This document shows positions 51,136-60,904 of a DNA stretch of 64,000 bases, piece by piece. Each line of letters starts with the position of its first letter. Within the stretch, counting starts at the first letter, position 1. Below the pieces are notes generated by a model, which did no database searches, was not told the DNA's origin, and saw nothing but the letters and a program-made list of their open reading frames with translations. Made by a program: the position numbers and the translations under genes. The DNA is from Mesorhizobium qingshengii (GTDB taxonomy: Bacteria; Pseudomonadota; Alphaproteobacteria; Rhizobiales; Rhizobiaceae), in assembly GCF_027563465.1 (NCBI RefSeq), contig NZ_JAPFQA010000001.1, positions 124,001 through 188,000 on the forward strand. Reading direction: 5' to 3'.

Positions 51136-53946
51136 ATGGAACAGCGCCGGTCATCGCAGACCTTCAAACGCAAGGAACTGGTCGGCAAGCTCAATCCTGT
51201 CGGGGTGCGCGCCTTCAAGGCTGCGGCCGACACCGCCAAGCTGCGCGGCAACCCTTACGTCGAACTCGTCCACTTCATCGAGCAACTGGTGCTTTCCGAC
51301 CGCTCGGATGTGCAAATGATAATCGCCGACGCGGGGGTGGATGCGAGCCGGCTCACGGCCGATATGACCCGCGCCGTCGACAAGCTGCCTTATGGCGCCA
51401 CGTCGATCGAGGAATTCTCCGACCACATCTTTCATGCCATCCAGGAAGCCTGGAACCTGGCAACGCTGGAATTCGGCGTGGAGGAAGTTCGCAGCGCGCA
51501 TATTCTTCTCGCTTGCCTGAAGACGCCGGTGCTGGAAGGCCTGCTGTCGAAGATCAGCGGCGAGTTTGACAAGATCGACGCCGACGCGGTCATCGCGCGG
51601 TTCGCCGATGTCATGGAAGGTTCGCTCGAAGCCGGCGCCTCGACCAGCGAGCCTGCCGCAGAGACGCCGCGGCGGTCTCCGGGCGGGGATTCGGCGCTGG
51701 CCAAATACGCGACCGACCTGACCCAGCGTGCCCGCGACGGCAAGATCGATCCGGTCGTCGGCCGCGATCCCGAGATCAGGCAGATCGTCGATATCCTGAT
51801 GCGGCGGCGGCAGAACAACCCGATCCTGACCGGCGAGGCCGGGGTCGGCAAGACTGCGGTCGTCGAGGGCTTTGCCTTGCGTATCGCCCAGGGCGATGTG
51901 CCGCCCACACTGCAAGGCGTCAGCGTGCGCATGCTCGACGTCGGATTGATGCAGGCGGGGGCAAGCGTGAAGGGCGAGTTCGAAAAAAGGCTTAAGGCTG
52001 TCATCGATGAGGTGCAGTCTTCCGAAACGCCCGTCATCCTGTTCATCGATGAAGCCCACACCTTGATCGGTGCGGGCGGCGCTGCTGGTACCGGCGACGC
52101 GGCCAATCTCCTGAAGCCGGCGCTGGCGCGCGGTGAACTTCGCACGATCGCCGCGACGACCTGGGCCGAATACAAGCAGCACATCGAAAAAGACCCGGCG
52201 CTGACCCGCCGTTTCCAGGTGGTGAAGATCGACGAGCCGTCGGAGGCGGTGGCCGTTCTCATGTTGCGCGGCGTGGCCGGCGTTCTCGAGCAGCACCACA
52301 AGGTGCAGATACTCGATGAGGCGATCGAGGCGGCGGTCGGCTTGTCGCACCGCTACATCCCGGCGCGGCAACTGCCGGACAAGGCGGTGAGCCTTCTCGA
52401 CACCGCTTGCGCCCGTGTCGCCATATCGCAGCACGCCACGCCGGCCGAGGTCGAGGATATCATGCGCCGCCGCCAGGCGCTGGAGGTCGAGCGCGGCATC
52501 ATCGGCCGCGAGGCCGCGATCGGCATCGAGGTGGGTGAGCGGCAGGCGCGGGTCGAGACCGGGCTTGCCGAAAGCGAGGTCACGCTGGCCGCAGCGCAGC
52601 AACGTTGGGATCGGGAAAAGGCGCTCGTTGCCGAGATACTCGAATTGCGTGCCAGGCTGCGCGGCGAAGGTGTGCCGCTCGACGCGGTGGAGACGCCGCA
52701 GACCAATACCGAGACAGCGGGCGCGGACGCGGTTGAGATCCAGCCGCCCAAGACCGAAACACTTGAGACCGAAACGCCCAAGACCAAAACGGCCAGAACC
52801 AAAACCGCCGGGACCGACGGGGAGGCACCGGCCGCTGCCGCTGCCCCTCCGCGCGATCCGGCCGCCGATCTTGCCCGGCTGCGCGAACTGATGGCCGAAC
52901 TGGCCGAGGCGCAAGGCGAGACGCCGCTGATCCTGCCGTCGGTCGACCGCAACGCCGTGGCGGCGGTCGTTCAGGACTGGACGGGAATCCCGACAGGACG
53001 GATGCTGTCGAGCCAGACCGAAAAGGCGCTGCGGCTCGCCACGACTTTGTCCGAACGCGTCGTCGGCCAGGATCACGCCATGGAGATGATCGCCAAGCGT
53101 GTGCAGACCAGTCGCGCCGGGCTCGGCGCGCCGGAAAAGCCGGTGGGCGTGTTCCTGCTCTGCGGCCCCTCCGGCGTCGGCAAGACCGAAACCGCCCTGG
53201 CGCTGGCCGAAACGCTCTATGGCGGCGAACAGAACCTCATCTCGATCAACATGTCCGAGTTCCAGGAGGCACATACGGTCTCCACCTTGAAGGGTGCGCC
53301 GCCCGGATATGTCGGCTACGGCAAGGGCGGCATCCTGACCGAGGCGGTTCGCCGCAAGCCCTATTCTGTGATCCTGCTCGACGAGGTCGAGAAGGCGCAT
53401 CCTGACGTGCACGAGATCTTCTTCCAGGTCTTCGACAAGGGGATGATGGACGACAGCGAGGGCCGGCGGATCGACTTCAAGAACACGCTGATCCTGCTCA
53501 CGTCGAATGTCGGCTCCGAAGTCATCATGGATCGGACCAGGAATGGAACGCTACGGGCAGGGCTCGACGATCTCGACACCGCGTTGCGCAGCCCGTTGCT
53601 GAAGGTTTTTCCGGCGGCCTTCCTCGGCCGGGTGGTGACCATTCCTTATTACCCGCTCTCGGATTCGATGATCGAAGCGATCACCCGTCACCAGTTTGCC
53701 AAGATCGCTCGCCGGCTGCGTGCAACCAACGATGCGGAATTGGTGATCGGCGACGGCGTCATGGATCTGGTCAAGGCCCGCTGCACCGAGATCGAATCCG
53801 GCGGGCGGATGATCGATGCCATCCTGACCAACACGCTTCTGCCGGAATTGAGCCGCGGCGTGCTGAACCGGTCGCTCGGGGGCGAAAAGATGACGAAGGT
53901 GACCGTCGGCGCCTCCAAGGAGGGCTTCACCTATTCCTTCGAGTAG
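51136..53946 (+). CDS. clpV: ClpV (TssH) AAA+ ATPase
   Basis: 936 residues from ATG 51136, with GCAGGAG 8 bases upstream. The N-terminal repeat domain (KRKELVGKLNPVGVRAFKAA) is of ClpV type. Two AAA+ modules follow: Walker A GEAGVGKT (233-240) with ILFIDEAHTLIG, and GPSGVGKT (677-684) with VILLDEVEKAHP. ClpV disassembles contracted TssB/TssC sheath for reuse. Between the first module and the second there is a low-complexity Thr/Glu/Lys/Pro insertion (about 518-568). It is transcribed divergently from tssA. Confidence 0.95.
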   Translation: MEQRRSSQTFKRKELVGKLNPVGVRAFKAAADTAKLRGNPYVELVHFIEQLVLSDRSDVQMIIADAGVDASRLTADMTRAVDKLPYGATSIEEFSDHIFHAIQEAWNLATLEFGVEEVRSAHILLACLKTPVLEGLLSKISGEFDKIDADAVIARFADVMEGSLEAGASTSEPAAETPRRSPGGDSALAKYATDLTQRARDGKIDPVVGRDPEIRQIVDILMRRRQNNPILTGEAGVGKTAVVEGFALRIAQGDVPPTLQGVSVRMLDVGLMQAGASVKGEFEKRLKAVIDEVQSSETPVILFIDEAHTLIGAGGAAGTGDAANLLKPALARGELRTIAATTWAEYKQHIEKDPALTRRFQVVKIDEPSEAVAVLMLRGVAGVLEQHHKVQILDEAIEAAVGLSHRYIPARQLPDKAVSLLDTACARVAISQHATPAEVEDIMRRRQALEVERGIIGREAAIGIEVGERQARVETGLAESEVTLAAAQQRWDREKALVAEILELRARLRGEGVPLDAVETPQTNTETAGADAVEIQPPKTETLETETPKTKTARTKTAGTDGEAPAAAAAPPRDPAADLARLRELMAELAEAQGETPLILPSVDRNAVAAVVQDWTGIPTGRMLSSQTEKALRLATTLSERVVGQDHAMEMIAKRVQTSRAGLGAPEKPVGVFLLCGPSGVGKTETALALAETLYGGEQNLISINMSEFQEAHTVSTLKGAPPGYVGYGKGGILTEAVRRKPYSVILLDEVEKAHPDVHEIFFQVFDKGMMDDSEGRRIDFKNTLILLTSNVGSEVIMDRTRNGTLRAGLDDLDTALRSPLLKVFPAAFLGRVVTIPYYPLSDSMIEAITRHQFAKIARRLRATNDAELVIGDGVMDLVKARCTEIESGGRMIDAILTNTLLPELSRGVLNRSLGGEKMTKVTVGASKEGFTYSFE
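52690..52842 (+). repeat. Low-complexity repeat insertion in ClpV
   Basis: ClpV residues about 518-568 consist of short degenerate units of Lys/Glu-Thr-x-Thr type (PKTETLETETPKTKTARTKT), flanked by Ala-rich sequence. The DNA shows repeated ACCGAAAC/ACCAAAAC steps. It lies after the coiled-coil middle region and before the second AAA+ module. Confidence 0.7.
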
Positions 53947-54043
53947 CTTCAGGCGAATGTTGACGAAGCGTCAGGCGATGCAAGCGGACCGTTGCCGAGC
54001 CGCTGCCACGTCGCCTTGCCCTTTGCGCCGCGGGTTTTGGGGG

Positions 54044-55254
54044 CTATTCATGGCGTAGTGCATCGATCGGATTTAGATTGGCGGCGCGGCGCGCCGGGAA
54101 GTAACCGAACAGCACGCCAACCAGGCCGGAGAACACGAACGATCCGACCACGACCGTCGGTTCGAAGACGAAGGGGACGTTCAGCCAGCCGGCCATGGCG
54201 GCCGCAACGCTCAGGCCGATGGCGACGCCGATCAAGCCGCCGAAAAGCGACAGCACCACCGCCTCGACCAGGAACTGCGCCAGAACCTGGCGGCGCAGCG
54301 CTCCGATGGCGAGCCGGATGCCGATCTCCCGCGTGCGTTCGGTCACCGATACCAGCATGATGTTCATGATCCCGATGCCCCCGACCAACAGGCTTACGGC
54401 GGCCACGGCGCTCAACAGTCCGGTCAGCACGGTCGTGATGTTGGACAGCGTGCTGCTGATCTCGGTCATGTCGAAAACGGAAAAGTCATCCCGCTGGCCG
54501 GTCCCGATCCTGCGCCGTTCCCGCAGCAGGTTCTCGACATCGCGCTTCACCTTGGCCGTCGCCGTGTCGGCACGCGCCGCGACATTGATGAAATCGACGT
54601 CGACGTTGCCGGCAATCCGCCGCTGGAAGGCGCGCAGGGGAATGATGACGATGTCGTCCTGGTCCATGCCGAACGCGCCAGCACCCTTCGAAGCCAGAAG
54701 GCCAATGACCGTGCAGGGGATTCTTTGCAGGCGAAGAGCCTGTCCGATCGGATCGGACTTGCCGAACAGGTGTTGGCGGACAGTCTCGCCGACGACACAG
54801 ACAGGATTGCCGGCGTGCAATTCGCCGTCCGTGAACAGGCGGCCCGAAGCAAGCGTCCATTGCCCTGCTTCGAAATAGGTATTCAGCGTTCCGGCGACCG
54901 AAGTTTCCCAGTTCTCGTTTCCGACCACGGACGTGACTTTCGCCGAAGCGATCGGTGCAACGGCCTTCACCCCGCCGATCTGGTCGGCGATCGCCGCGGC
55001 ATCGGCGGCGTTGAACGGCCTGGCCGTCGAGCGCGCGCTGCCGGGAGCGCCGCCCGGTTCGCCCGACCTGACCGAAAGAAGGTTGCTGCCCAGGCGCGAA
55101 ACGCCGGAGACGACGCTTTGCGTGGTTCCGTTGCCGATGGTCACCAATGCCGTCACGGCCGCCACGCCGATGATGATGCCGAGCGCTGTCAGCGTGGACC
55201 TCAGGGCATTGCGGCGGATGGCGCGAAAGGCCAACAGGATGGTTTCAAGGAACA

Positions 55255-55255
<1 letters not shown>
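54044..55255 (-). CDS. MacB-type ABC transporter permease
   Basis: 403 residues of the FtsX/MacB permease family: one N-terminal membrane segment (LRSTLTALGIIIGVAAVTAL), a periplasmic MacB_PCD domain, and three C-terminal membrane segments (GLLSAVAAVSLLVGGIGIMN; GIRLAIGALRRQVLAQFLVE; VGSFVFSGLVGVLFGYFPAR). The closing RRAANLNPIDALRHE is typical. Together with the ATPase (sharing one base, TGATG) and the adaptor it forms a MacAB-like exporter for peptides, macrolides or lipoprotein-like substrates. The substrate is unknown. Confidence 0.88.
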
Positions 55256-55965
<710 letters not shown>

Positions 55966-55968
55966 GTC

Positions 55969-57252
55969 TCATTCCGATCCGGTTGAATCGACGATCAGCA
56001 GGTTGCCGTCTTGCAGGCCACCATCGAGCACCTGCGTCCAATTCCCGTCGGTGGCGCCAGGCGTTATCAGAAGCGGTGAGGCGGCGTTGTCCTTGAGAAC
56101 CCAGATGCGCTTCTGACCTGGCGGAAGGTTGTCGCTCAGCTCCGTCTGTGCCTGCGTGGGCGGCCGGGGCATCAGCTTGACAAGCCAGTTGCGGTTGTCG
56201 GTGGCTTCGGCGGTCGTGGGCGGCGCGTAGCGCAACGCCGCATTCGGGATCAGCAGGGCATCGTCGACCTTCTGGGTGACGATCTCGGCGGCGACCGTCA
56301 TGCCCGGCCGCAAGGCCAGCGATGCGTTGTCGACCGACAGCACCGATTTGTAGGTGACGACGCCACTGACGGTCACCGGCGCGTAGCGAAGCTGGACGAC
56401 TTTCGCGGCGAAATGGCGATCGGGAAAGGCTTCCACGGTGAAGGTTGCGTCCTGTCCTTCCTTCACGCTCCCGGCGTCGGCTTCGTCGACGTCGACAAGC
56501 AGCTGCATCTGGCTGAGATCGCCCGCGATTGTGAACAGAACCGGAGCCTGAAGCGAGGCAGCGACCGTCTGGCCCGGATCGACATTCCTATCGAGAACGA
56601 TGCCTTTGATTGGTGAACGGATCACTGCCTTGTCGAGATCGGTCTGATTGGCGGCAAGGTCGGCTTCGGAGACCTTTACCTGCGCCTTGGCGCTGTTGAG
56701 GACAGCCTCGGCCTGGTCGCGTGCCGACACTGCCGTTTCCAGATCCTGCCTGGACGCAAAATCGTGAAGCACAAGAGGCCGCAGGCGCGCAAGGTCGCTT
56801 TCGGTCTGCGCAAAGGCAGCCTGTTTCTGCACGACGTCGGCCTTCATTGCGTCGAGTTGCGCGCGCGTATGATTGGTTTCGGCAATCAGCTTGTCGGTGT
56901 CGATCTCGGCGAGGACCTGTCCGGCAGTCACCTTGGCATTGTAGTCGACCAGGACCGATTCCACCTTGCCGGACAATTCGCTTCCGACCTGGACCTGCGT
57001 GATCGGATCAACCGTACCGGTCGCCGAAACCGATACGGTAAGGCCACCGCGCTTGGCGGCCACGGTCTGGTACTGGAGCGAAGACACAGCCTGGCGCGCG
57101 GACCACCACCAGCCTCCGGCTGCCAGGACAAGGACAACCAGTGCCAGCCACGACAAGGATGCACGATGGCGCGGCCACCAGCCCGAACCGGCGCCGATTT
57201 TCAGGACATCTTCCATCTCGGGATTTGTTGCTTCAGGATTTGGCGCGAGCAT
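55969..57252 (-). CDS. MacA-type periplasmic adaptor (membrane fusion protein)
   Basis: 427 residues from ATG 57252, with GGAAAGGA upstream; an in-frame start at 57303 is less likely. One membrane segment (LSWLALVVLVLAAGGWWWSA) is followed by the HlyD/MacA layout: biotinyl-lipoyl-like strands (GTVDPITQVQVGSELSGKVE), a helical hairpin (about 110-210), the matching lipoyl half and beta-barrel domain (IKGIVLDRNVDPGQTVAASL). It links the inner-membrane transporter to an outer-membrane channel, which is not encoded here. Confidence 0.88.
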   Translation of the reverse strand: MLAPNPEATNPEMEDVLKIGAGSGWWPRHRASLSWLALVVLVLAAGGWWWSARQAVSSLQYQTVAAKRGGLTVSVSATGTVDPITQVQVGSELSGKVESVLVDYNAKVTAGQVLAEIDTDKLIAETNHTRAQLDAMKADVVQKQAAFAQTESDLARLRPLVLHDFASRQDLETAVSARDQAEAVLNSAKAQVKVSEADLAANQTDLDKAVIRSPIKGIVLDRNVDPGQTVAASLQAPVLFTIAGDLSQMQLLVDVDEADAGSVKEGQDATFTVEAFPDRHFAAKVVQLRYAPVTVSGVVTYKSVLSVDNASLALRPGMTVAAEIVTQKVDDALLIPNAALRYAPPTTAEATDNRNWLVKLMPRPPTQAQTELSDNLPPGQKRIWVLKDNAASPLLITPGATDGNWTQVLDGGLQDGNLLIVDSTGSE

Positions 57253-57478
57253 GGATTTCCGTCCTTTCCGCCGGCTCGGCCCGACCCCGGCCGTTCTGGA
57301 CAAAGCTGTGGGGAGATTGCGCCTTCACGACCATTCCGCGCCGTTCCAGCTCACTTCGGATGCCCTTGGGGATATCCCGGCATCCGCAATGGATGGCGTG
57401 TTCCAGGTGCCACGCGATCCGATCGTCCATGGTCGCGTTCGCGGGCATCGCGTTCGCTGCATGCCATTGCCTGTTCAT
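57233..57478 (-). CDS. Small conserved-looking hypothetical protein
   Basis: 81 residues from ATG 57478, ending 20 bases inside the macA-like gene. The segment RIAWHLEHAIHCGCRDIPKG, with two Cys and several His, looks like a short family I have seen in rhizobia but cannot name. The C-terminal third is less structured. The ribosome site is weak. It may be translated with the exporter operon. Another frame in this region (57475-57738) overlaps its upstream end and is not supported. Confidence 0.4.
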   Translation of the reverse strand: MNRQWHAANAMPANATMDDRIAWHLEHAIHCGCRDIPKGIRSELERRGMVVKAQSPHSFVQNGRGRAEPAERTEIHARAKS

Positions 57479-57724
57479 GTCGATCGATCCCGTTCCAGGC
57501 ATGAATCGTAAGGGTGTGGGAACAAACCGAGTGCCTTGGTGCTGTAGCTGACGGGCAGGTTCTTGGTCTGTTGATAGTGGTCGAGCATCATCCATAGCGC
57601 GCGGGCAGGTTTCCTTTTGAGCGCACAAGTTCCAACGCGCGATGAGACATGACCGCATCCTTTCAGCAGCGTGCTTTTCGTCGACTGCTCGCACAGACCC
57701 TCCTGCCTTTCGGCTGACCGGACA

Positions 57725-57738
57725 TTGATCCCGGTCAA
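57725..57738. promoter_or_regulatory. FixK/FNR-type box, distal, upstream of alcohol dehydrogenase
   Basis: TTGATCCCGGTCAA is an exact TTGA-N6-TCAA palindrome. Its centre lies about 115 bases before the start codon. Confidence 0.72.
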
Positions 57739-57756
57739 CGGCGAAAGATTTCCTCA

Positions 57757-57770
57757 TTGCGCTAGGTCAA
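57757..57770. promoter_or_regulatory. FixK/FNR-like box, proximal, one mismatch
   Basis: TTGCGCTAGGTCAA matches TTGA-N6-TCAA except for one base, and sits exactly 32 bases after the distal box. Confidence 0.5.
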
Positions 57771-57846
57771 TGAAACAGGACGTGGCGCGGCTCATTGTTC
57801 GCCAGGCCAGCAAGAGAGGCAGTCGAGAAAACAAGGAGAATGCGCT

Positions 57847-58920
57847 GTGGTGAAGATGATGAAGGCGGCCGTGGTCCATGAATTCGGCAGGCCGCTATCG
57901 ATCGAACAGGTGCCGGTACCCATTCCGGGCCCGGGGGAAATCCTGGTCAAGGTGATTGCATGCGGCGTCTGCCATACCGATTTGCATGCCGCCGATGGAG
58001 ACTGGCCGGTGAAGCCCGTGCCGCCGTTCATTCCCGGGCATGAGGTTGCCGGCGTGGTCGCGGCGCTCGGGCCAGGCGTGACCGACTTCAAGGAAGGCGA
58101 TCCGGTCGGCGTCGCCTGGCTGCACGATGCGTGCATGCGTTGCGAATACTGCGAGACCGGCTGGGAGACGCTTTGCGAGCACCAGCATGACACCGGCTAC
58201 AGCTGCGACGGCGGCTTCGCTGAATATGTCATTGCATCGGCACCTTTTGCCGCGCGCCTGCCTGCCGGCGTCGATTTCGCGCAGATAGCGCCGATCCTTT
58301 GCGCCGGCGTGACCACATACAAGGGCCTGAAGGAAACCGAGGCCCGGCCCGGCGAGTGGGTGGCTATATCCGGCGTCGGTGGTCTCGGCCACGTGGCGAT
58401 CCAGTACGCCAAGGCGATGGGGCTGAAGGTTGTGGCCCTGGACGTTGCACCCGAAAAGCTCGCTCTGGCCAAAGCCGCCGGAGCCGATCTCGCATTCGAC
58501 GCGCGCTCGCCGGATGTGGTGGCCGAGGTCATCAAGGGAACCGGCGGTGGTGCTCATGGCATTCTCGTGACCGCGGTTTCGACACCGGCTTTCAGCCAGG
58601 CGCTGCATATGGTTCGCCGCAAGGGGACGATCAGTCTGGTTGGCCTGCCGCCGGGGGAGTTTCCGACGCCGATCTTCGACGTCGTGCTGAAGCGCATCAC
58701 GGTGCGCGGCTCGATCGTCGGGACCAGGCGCGATCTCGACGAGGCCATCGCCTTCGCCGCCGACGGCAAGGTAAAGGCCGAAATCACCAAGGGACGCCTC
58801 GAGGACATCAACACAATATTCGCAAACCTCAAGGCAGGCAGGGTTCAGGGACGGATGGTGCTCGATTTTTCCGAGTCCGTTCACACCCCGGTATCTGAGC
58901 GCGCGGCCGTTCCCGCCTGA
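57847..58920 (+). CDS. Zinc-dependent alcohol dehydrogenase (AdhP-like)
   Basis: 357 residues from GTG 57847, with AAGGAG 7 bases upstream; ATG codons at 57853 and 57856 are alternatives. Medium-chain dehydrogenase: catalytic zinc site CGVCHTDLH and GHE, structural zinc lobe CMRCEYCETGWETLC, and nucleotide loop SGVGGLGHVAIQYAKAMGL. It most resembles ethanol-active AdhP/AdhA enzymes (alcohol to aldehyde with NAD). The paired FixK-type boxes suggest induction at low oxygen, where it could regenerate NAD. A hairpin terminator follows the stop. Confidence 0.9.
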   Translation: MVKMMKAAVVHEFGRPLSIEQVPVPIPGPGEILVKVIACGVCHTDLHAADGDWPVKPVPPFIPGHEVAGVVAALGPGVTDFKEGDPVGVAWLHDACMRCEYCETGWETLCEHQHDTGYSCDGGFAEYVIASAPFAARLPAGVDFAQIAPILCAGVTTYKGLKETEARPGEWVAISGVGGLGHVAIQYAKAMGLKVVALDVAPEKLALAKAAGADLAFDARSPDVVAEVIKGTGGGAHGILVTAVSTPAFSQALHMVRRKGTISLVGLPPGEFPTPIFDVVLKRITVRGSIVGTRRDLDEAIAFAADGKVKAEITKGRLEDINTIFANLKAGRVQGRMVLDFSESVHTPVSERAAVPA

Positions 58921-58931
58921 CGACAGACATA

Positions 58932-58957
58932 GGGGCGGCGTCGGAGGACGCCGCCCT
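58932..58957 (+). terminator. Rho-independent-like terminator after alcohol dehydrogenase
   Basis: A perfect ten-base stem, GGGCGGCGTC (58933-58942) with GACGCCGCCC (58947-58956), loop GGAG, followed by TTAT. The T-run is short, but the stem is strong and directly follows the stop codon. Confidence 0.75.
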
Positions 58958-59004
58958 TATGGGTCTGGCTTTCGTTCGGTCCCGTATCTGGCGGGTGGAA
59001 GTGC

Positions 59005-59039
59005 TTCAATCCGGTCAAGAGTGAAACGGTGTTCACCGT
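59005..59039. promoter_or_regulatory. Degenerate FixK-like box and adjacent inverted repeat upstream of nitroreductase
   Basis: TTCAATCCGGTCAA (59005-59018) matches TTGA-N6-TCAA with one mismatch. Eight bases on, ACGGTG-TT-CACCGT (59026-59039) is a perfect six-base inverted repeat. They lie about 145-180 bases before the nitroreductase start and could be regulatory; weaker than the other boxes. Confidence 0.35.
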
Positions 59040-59182
59040 CCGGGGGCGCCCGGAATTAAGCGTCAGCCTGGACGGAGGCCGGCAAATTGATTCAAGGCAA
59101 GGCGATCCTCGGGAACACAAGCCAGAAGACAACGAGACTTGAAGCACCCCCTTTTTTCAACGACCATTCCAGAAGGTGTGCC

Positions 59183-59734
59183 ATGGAACTGATGGAAGCG
59201 TTGCGGACGCGGCGAGCGGTTCGTACCTACACCGACGAGCAGATCGAAAACGATCTGATCCACGAGTTGATCGACGCTGCCATCCTGGCACCGAGTGCCA
59301 TGAACCTGCAGCCATGGTCCTTTGTGGTGGTGAGCGGTTCCGCGCGCCTGCGTGCGTTATCGGATGAGGCCAAGCGCTATACGATCAGCAACCTGCCCGA
59401 AGGTTCGCCGCTTGCTGGCCATCTTGCCGACAAGGAGTTCAAGATTTTCCACGGCGCGCCGGCGCTGATTATCATCTGCGCGACGAATGACGAAAGGCAG
59501 TCTGACGAGGATTGCTGCCTGGCCGGGCAGAATCTCATGCTGGCAGCTCATGCCAGGGGTCTTGGAACATGCTGGATCGGGTTGTCTCGGCCTTGGCTCA
59601 ACGAGACGACGGTAAAGAAGGAGCTTGGGATTCCGCTCGCACTGAAACCGGTTGCACCGATCATTGTGGGCAAGGCACGGGCGGCGCCAACCGTGACATC
59701 AAGAAATGAACCTCGGATCATATGGGGTCACTGA
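59183..59734 (+). CDS. Nitroreductase family FMN protein
   Basis: 183 residues from ATG 59183 (AGAAGG upstream); the open frame continues to 59087 without conserved sequence. The FMN-binding start RTRRAVRTYTDEQIE, then ILAPSAMNLQPWSFVVV and AHARGLGTCWIGLSRPWLN, define the family. These enzymes reduce nitro compounds or quinones with NAD(P)H; many rhizobial members are FixK-regulated. Physiological substrate unknown. Confidence 0.85.
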   Translation: MELMEALRTRRAVRTYTDEQIENDLIHELIDAAILAPSAMNLQPWSFVVVSGSARLRALSDEAKRYTISNLPEGSPLAGHLADKEFKIFHGAPALIIICATNDERQSDEDCCLAGQNLMLAAHARGLGTCWIGLSRPWLNETTVKKELGIPLALKPVAPIIVGKARAAPTVTSRNEPRIIWGH

Positions 59735-59811
59735 TCACGCAGGGCTGGAGCGCCCTGCGACAGCGAAGGACCGCTTTGGACCTCGATCAATCCATTTCAA
59801 AGGAGAACAAA

Positions 59812-60216
59812 ATGATTTTGGCTAATGGTACGCTCGTCGCGGTAACCGACGGCGAGAAGTTGCGCCTTTTCCGCAACAAGGGTCACGAACCCCGGATCGA
59901 CCTGGTTGAATTGCGCGAGCCGGCCCTCCAGGCGGCCAGCACTGGCTCGGGCGGCCGACATCGCAGTTCCACTGCCAATCCCGACGACTCTCGCCTGCGG
60001 GAAGACGACTTTGTCGCGGCCGTGGCCGAGTACCTCAATCGCGAGGCGCTGACGGAGGCGTTCGAGCATCTGGTGGTGATCGCCGATCCGCGCACGCTGG
60101 GCGAACTGCGCAAGCACGTCCAGGCTACGCTGAAAGCAAAGCTTGTGGGCGAGCTGGGCAAGGATCTCGCGAAACACTCGGTCGAAGCCATCGAGAAGAC
60201 ATTGGCGGGGGCTTGA
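59812..60216 (+). CDS. Host-attachment-protein family (AtsE-like) protein
   Basis: 134 residues from ATG 59812, preceded by AAAGGAG. It fits the family annotated as 'protein required for attachment to host cells': GTLVAVTDGEKLRLFRNKGH at the N-terminus, REDDFVAAVAEYLNREALTE in the middle and HLVVIADPRTLGELRKHVQA near the end. The fold is related to eRF1-like domains. The name comes from an Agrobacterium attachment study and the molecular role is unclear. It lies 77 bases after the nitroreductase stop and may be in the same transcript. Confidence 0.78.
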   Translation: MILANGTLVAVTDGEKLRLFRNKGHEPRIDLVELREPALQAASTGSGGRHRSSTANPDDSRLREDDFVAAVAEYLNREALTEAFEHLVVIADPRTLGELRKHVQATLKAKLVGELGKDLAKHSVEAIEKTLAGA

Positions 60217-60292
60217 GTCCGCGCGAGACCGGCCTTGATATCTGTCTGAGCTCTTATTGCCCGCTTTGTGACGCGATCGAGACCAGCCGGCT

Positions 60293-60306
60293 TTGACCCG
60301 TTTCAA
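60293..60306. promoter_or_regulatory. FixK/FNR-type box, distal, upstream of the conserved hypothetical gene
   Basis: TTGACCCGTTTCAA matches TTGA-N6-TCAA exactly. Its centre is about 95 bases before the ATG at 60395. Confidence 0.72.
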
Positions 60307-60324
60307 TCATGTTCCAGCGCCATG

Positions 60325-60338
60325 TTGACGAGGATCAA
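60325..60338. promoter_or_regulatory. FixK/FNR-type box, proximal
   Basis: TTGACGAGGATCAA matches TTGA-N6-TCAA exactly, 32 bases after the distal box. If it acts at -41.5, transcription would start near 60373, 20 bases before the ATG. Confidence 0.75.
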
Positions 60339-60394
60339 TGAGGACTGGGTTCGTTCCCTGTTGGATGGCCATCGATCCGAATTGGGGAACAGTG

Positions 60395-60904
60395 ATGCAG
60401 ACGAATGAAACGCCGCGATATGACGCCAGCGTGAACACGACCGGTTGCTGCCCAAGGTTCAATCCGGAGGGCTGGGACGGCCAGGAGTTGCACTTCAAGG
60501 ACAAGCGGTTTCTCAAGGCGACAACCCACAGCGTGATGCATGTGCCGGTGAACATGGGCAGCGTATTCTCGCGTGTTAACAGGCATATCGATGACGCCGG
60601 TGCTTCGGACACGGACCGATTCATCGTGCTCAGCCGCGATATCTCGCCGTGGAGCAGTGAACATCTGTTTTCAGTCTCGAGAACCGTCCCAGGCGAGGAG
60701 ATGACCACGCTGAGCGGTGACTTCATGACGAAAGTTTTCGAAGGCCCGTACAGCCAGGCAAGGCAGTGGCATGAGGAAATGCGGCAGATCGCACGCGATC
60801 GAAAATCGGAGCCGGGCGACGTCTATTTCTTCTACACGACGTGCCCGAAATGCGCCAAGGTCTACGGAAAGAACTATGTCGTCGGCGTCGCGGCGACAAG
60901 CTGA
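60395..60904 (+). CDS. Conserved hypothetical protein of the low-oxygen cluster
   Basis: 169 residues from ATG 60395; an upstream in-frame ATG at 60338 overlaps the proximal FixK box and is unlikely. Conserved-looking parts include NTTGCCPRFNPEGWDGQELH, HSVMHVPVNMGSVFSRVNRH, LSRDISPWSSEHLFSVSRTV and the C-terminal YTTCPKCAKVYGKNYVVGVA, with a CxxC pair and a CC pair that could bind metal. Some databases label this type 'hydrolase', but I see no catalytic motif. Two exact FixK-type boxes upstream suggest microaerobic expression. Confidence 0.7.
   Translation: MQTNETPRYDASVNTTGCCPRFNPEGWDGQELHFKDKRFLKATTHSVMHVPVNMGSVFSRVNRHIDDAGASDTDRFIVLSRDISPWSSEHLFSVSRTVPGEEMTTLSGDFMTKVFEGPYSQARQWHEEMRQIARDRKSEPGDVYFFYTTCPKCAKVYGKNYVVGVAATS

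Larger units (their letters stand above)
57479..57846. promoter_or_regulatory. Promoter region of the alcohol dehydrogenase gene
   Basis: 368 bases between the small ORF (minus) and the dehydrogenase (plus). The right part holds two FixK/FNR-type boxes (listed separately) 32 bases apart. The left part has no supported feature. Confidence 0.5.

Noticed and set aside
57475..57738. Minus-strand frame upstream of the small hypothetical gene
   Set aside because: It covers the distal FixK box, has no ribosome site and no recognisable sequence.
59777..59790. TGGACCTCGATCAA as a FixK box for the host-attachment gene
   Set aside because: One mismatch and only 22 bases before the start codon, which would put the transcription start inside the gene.
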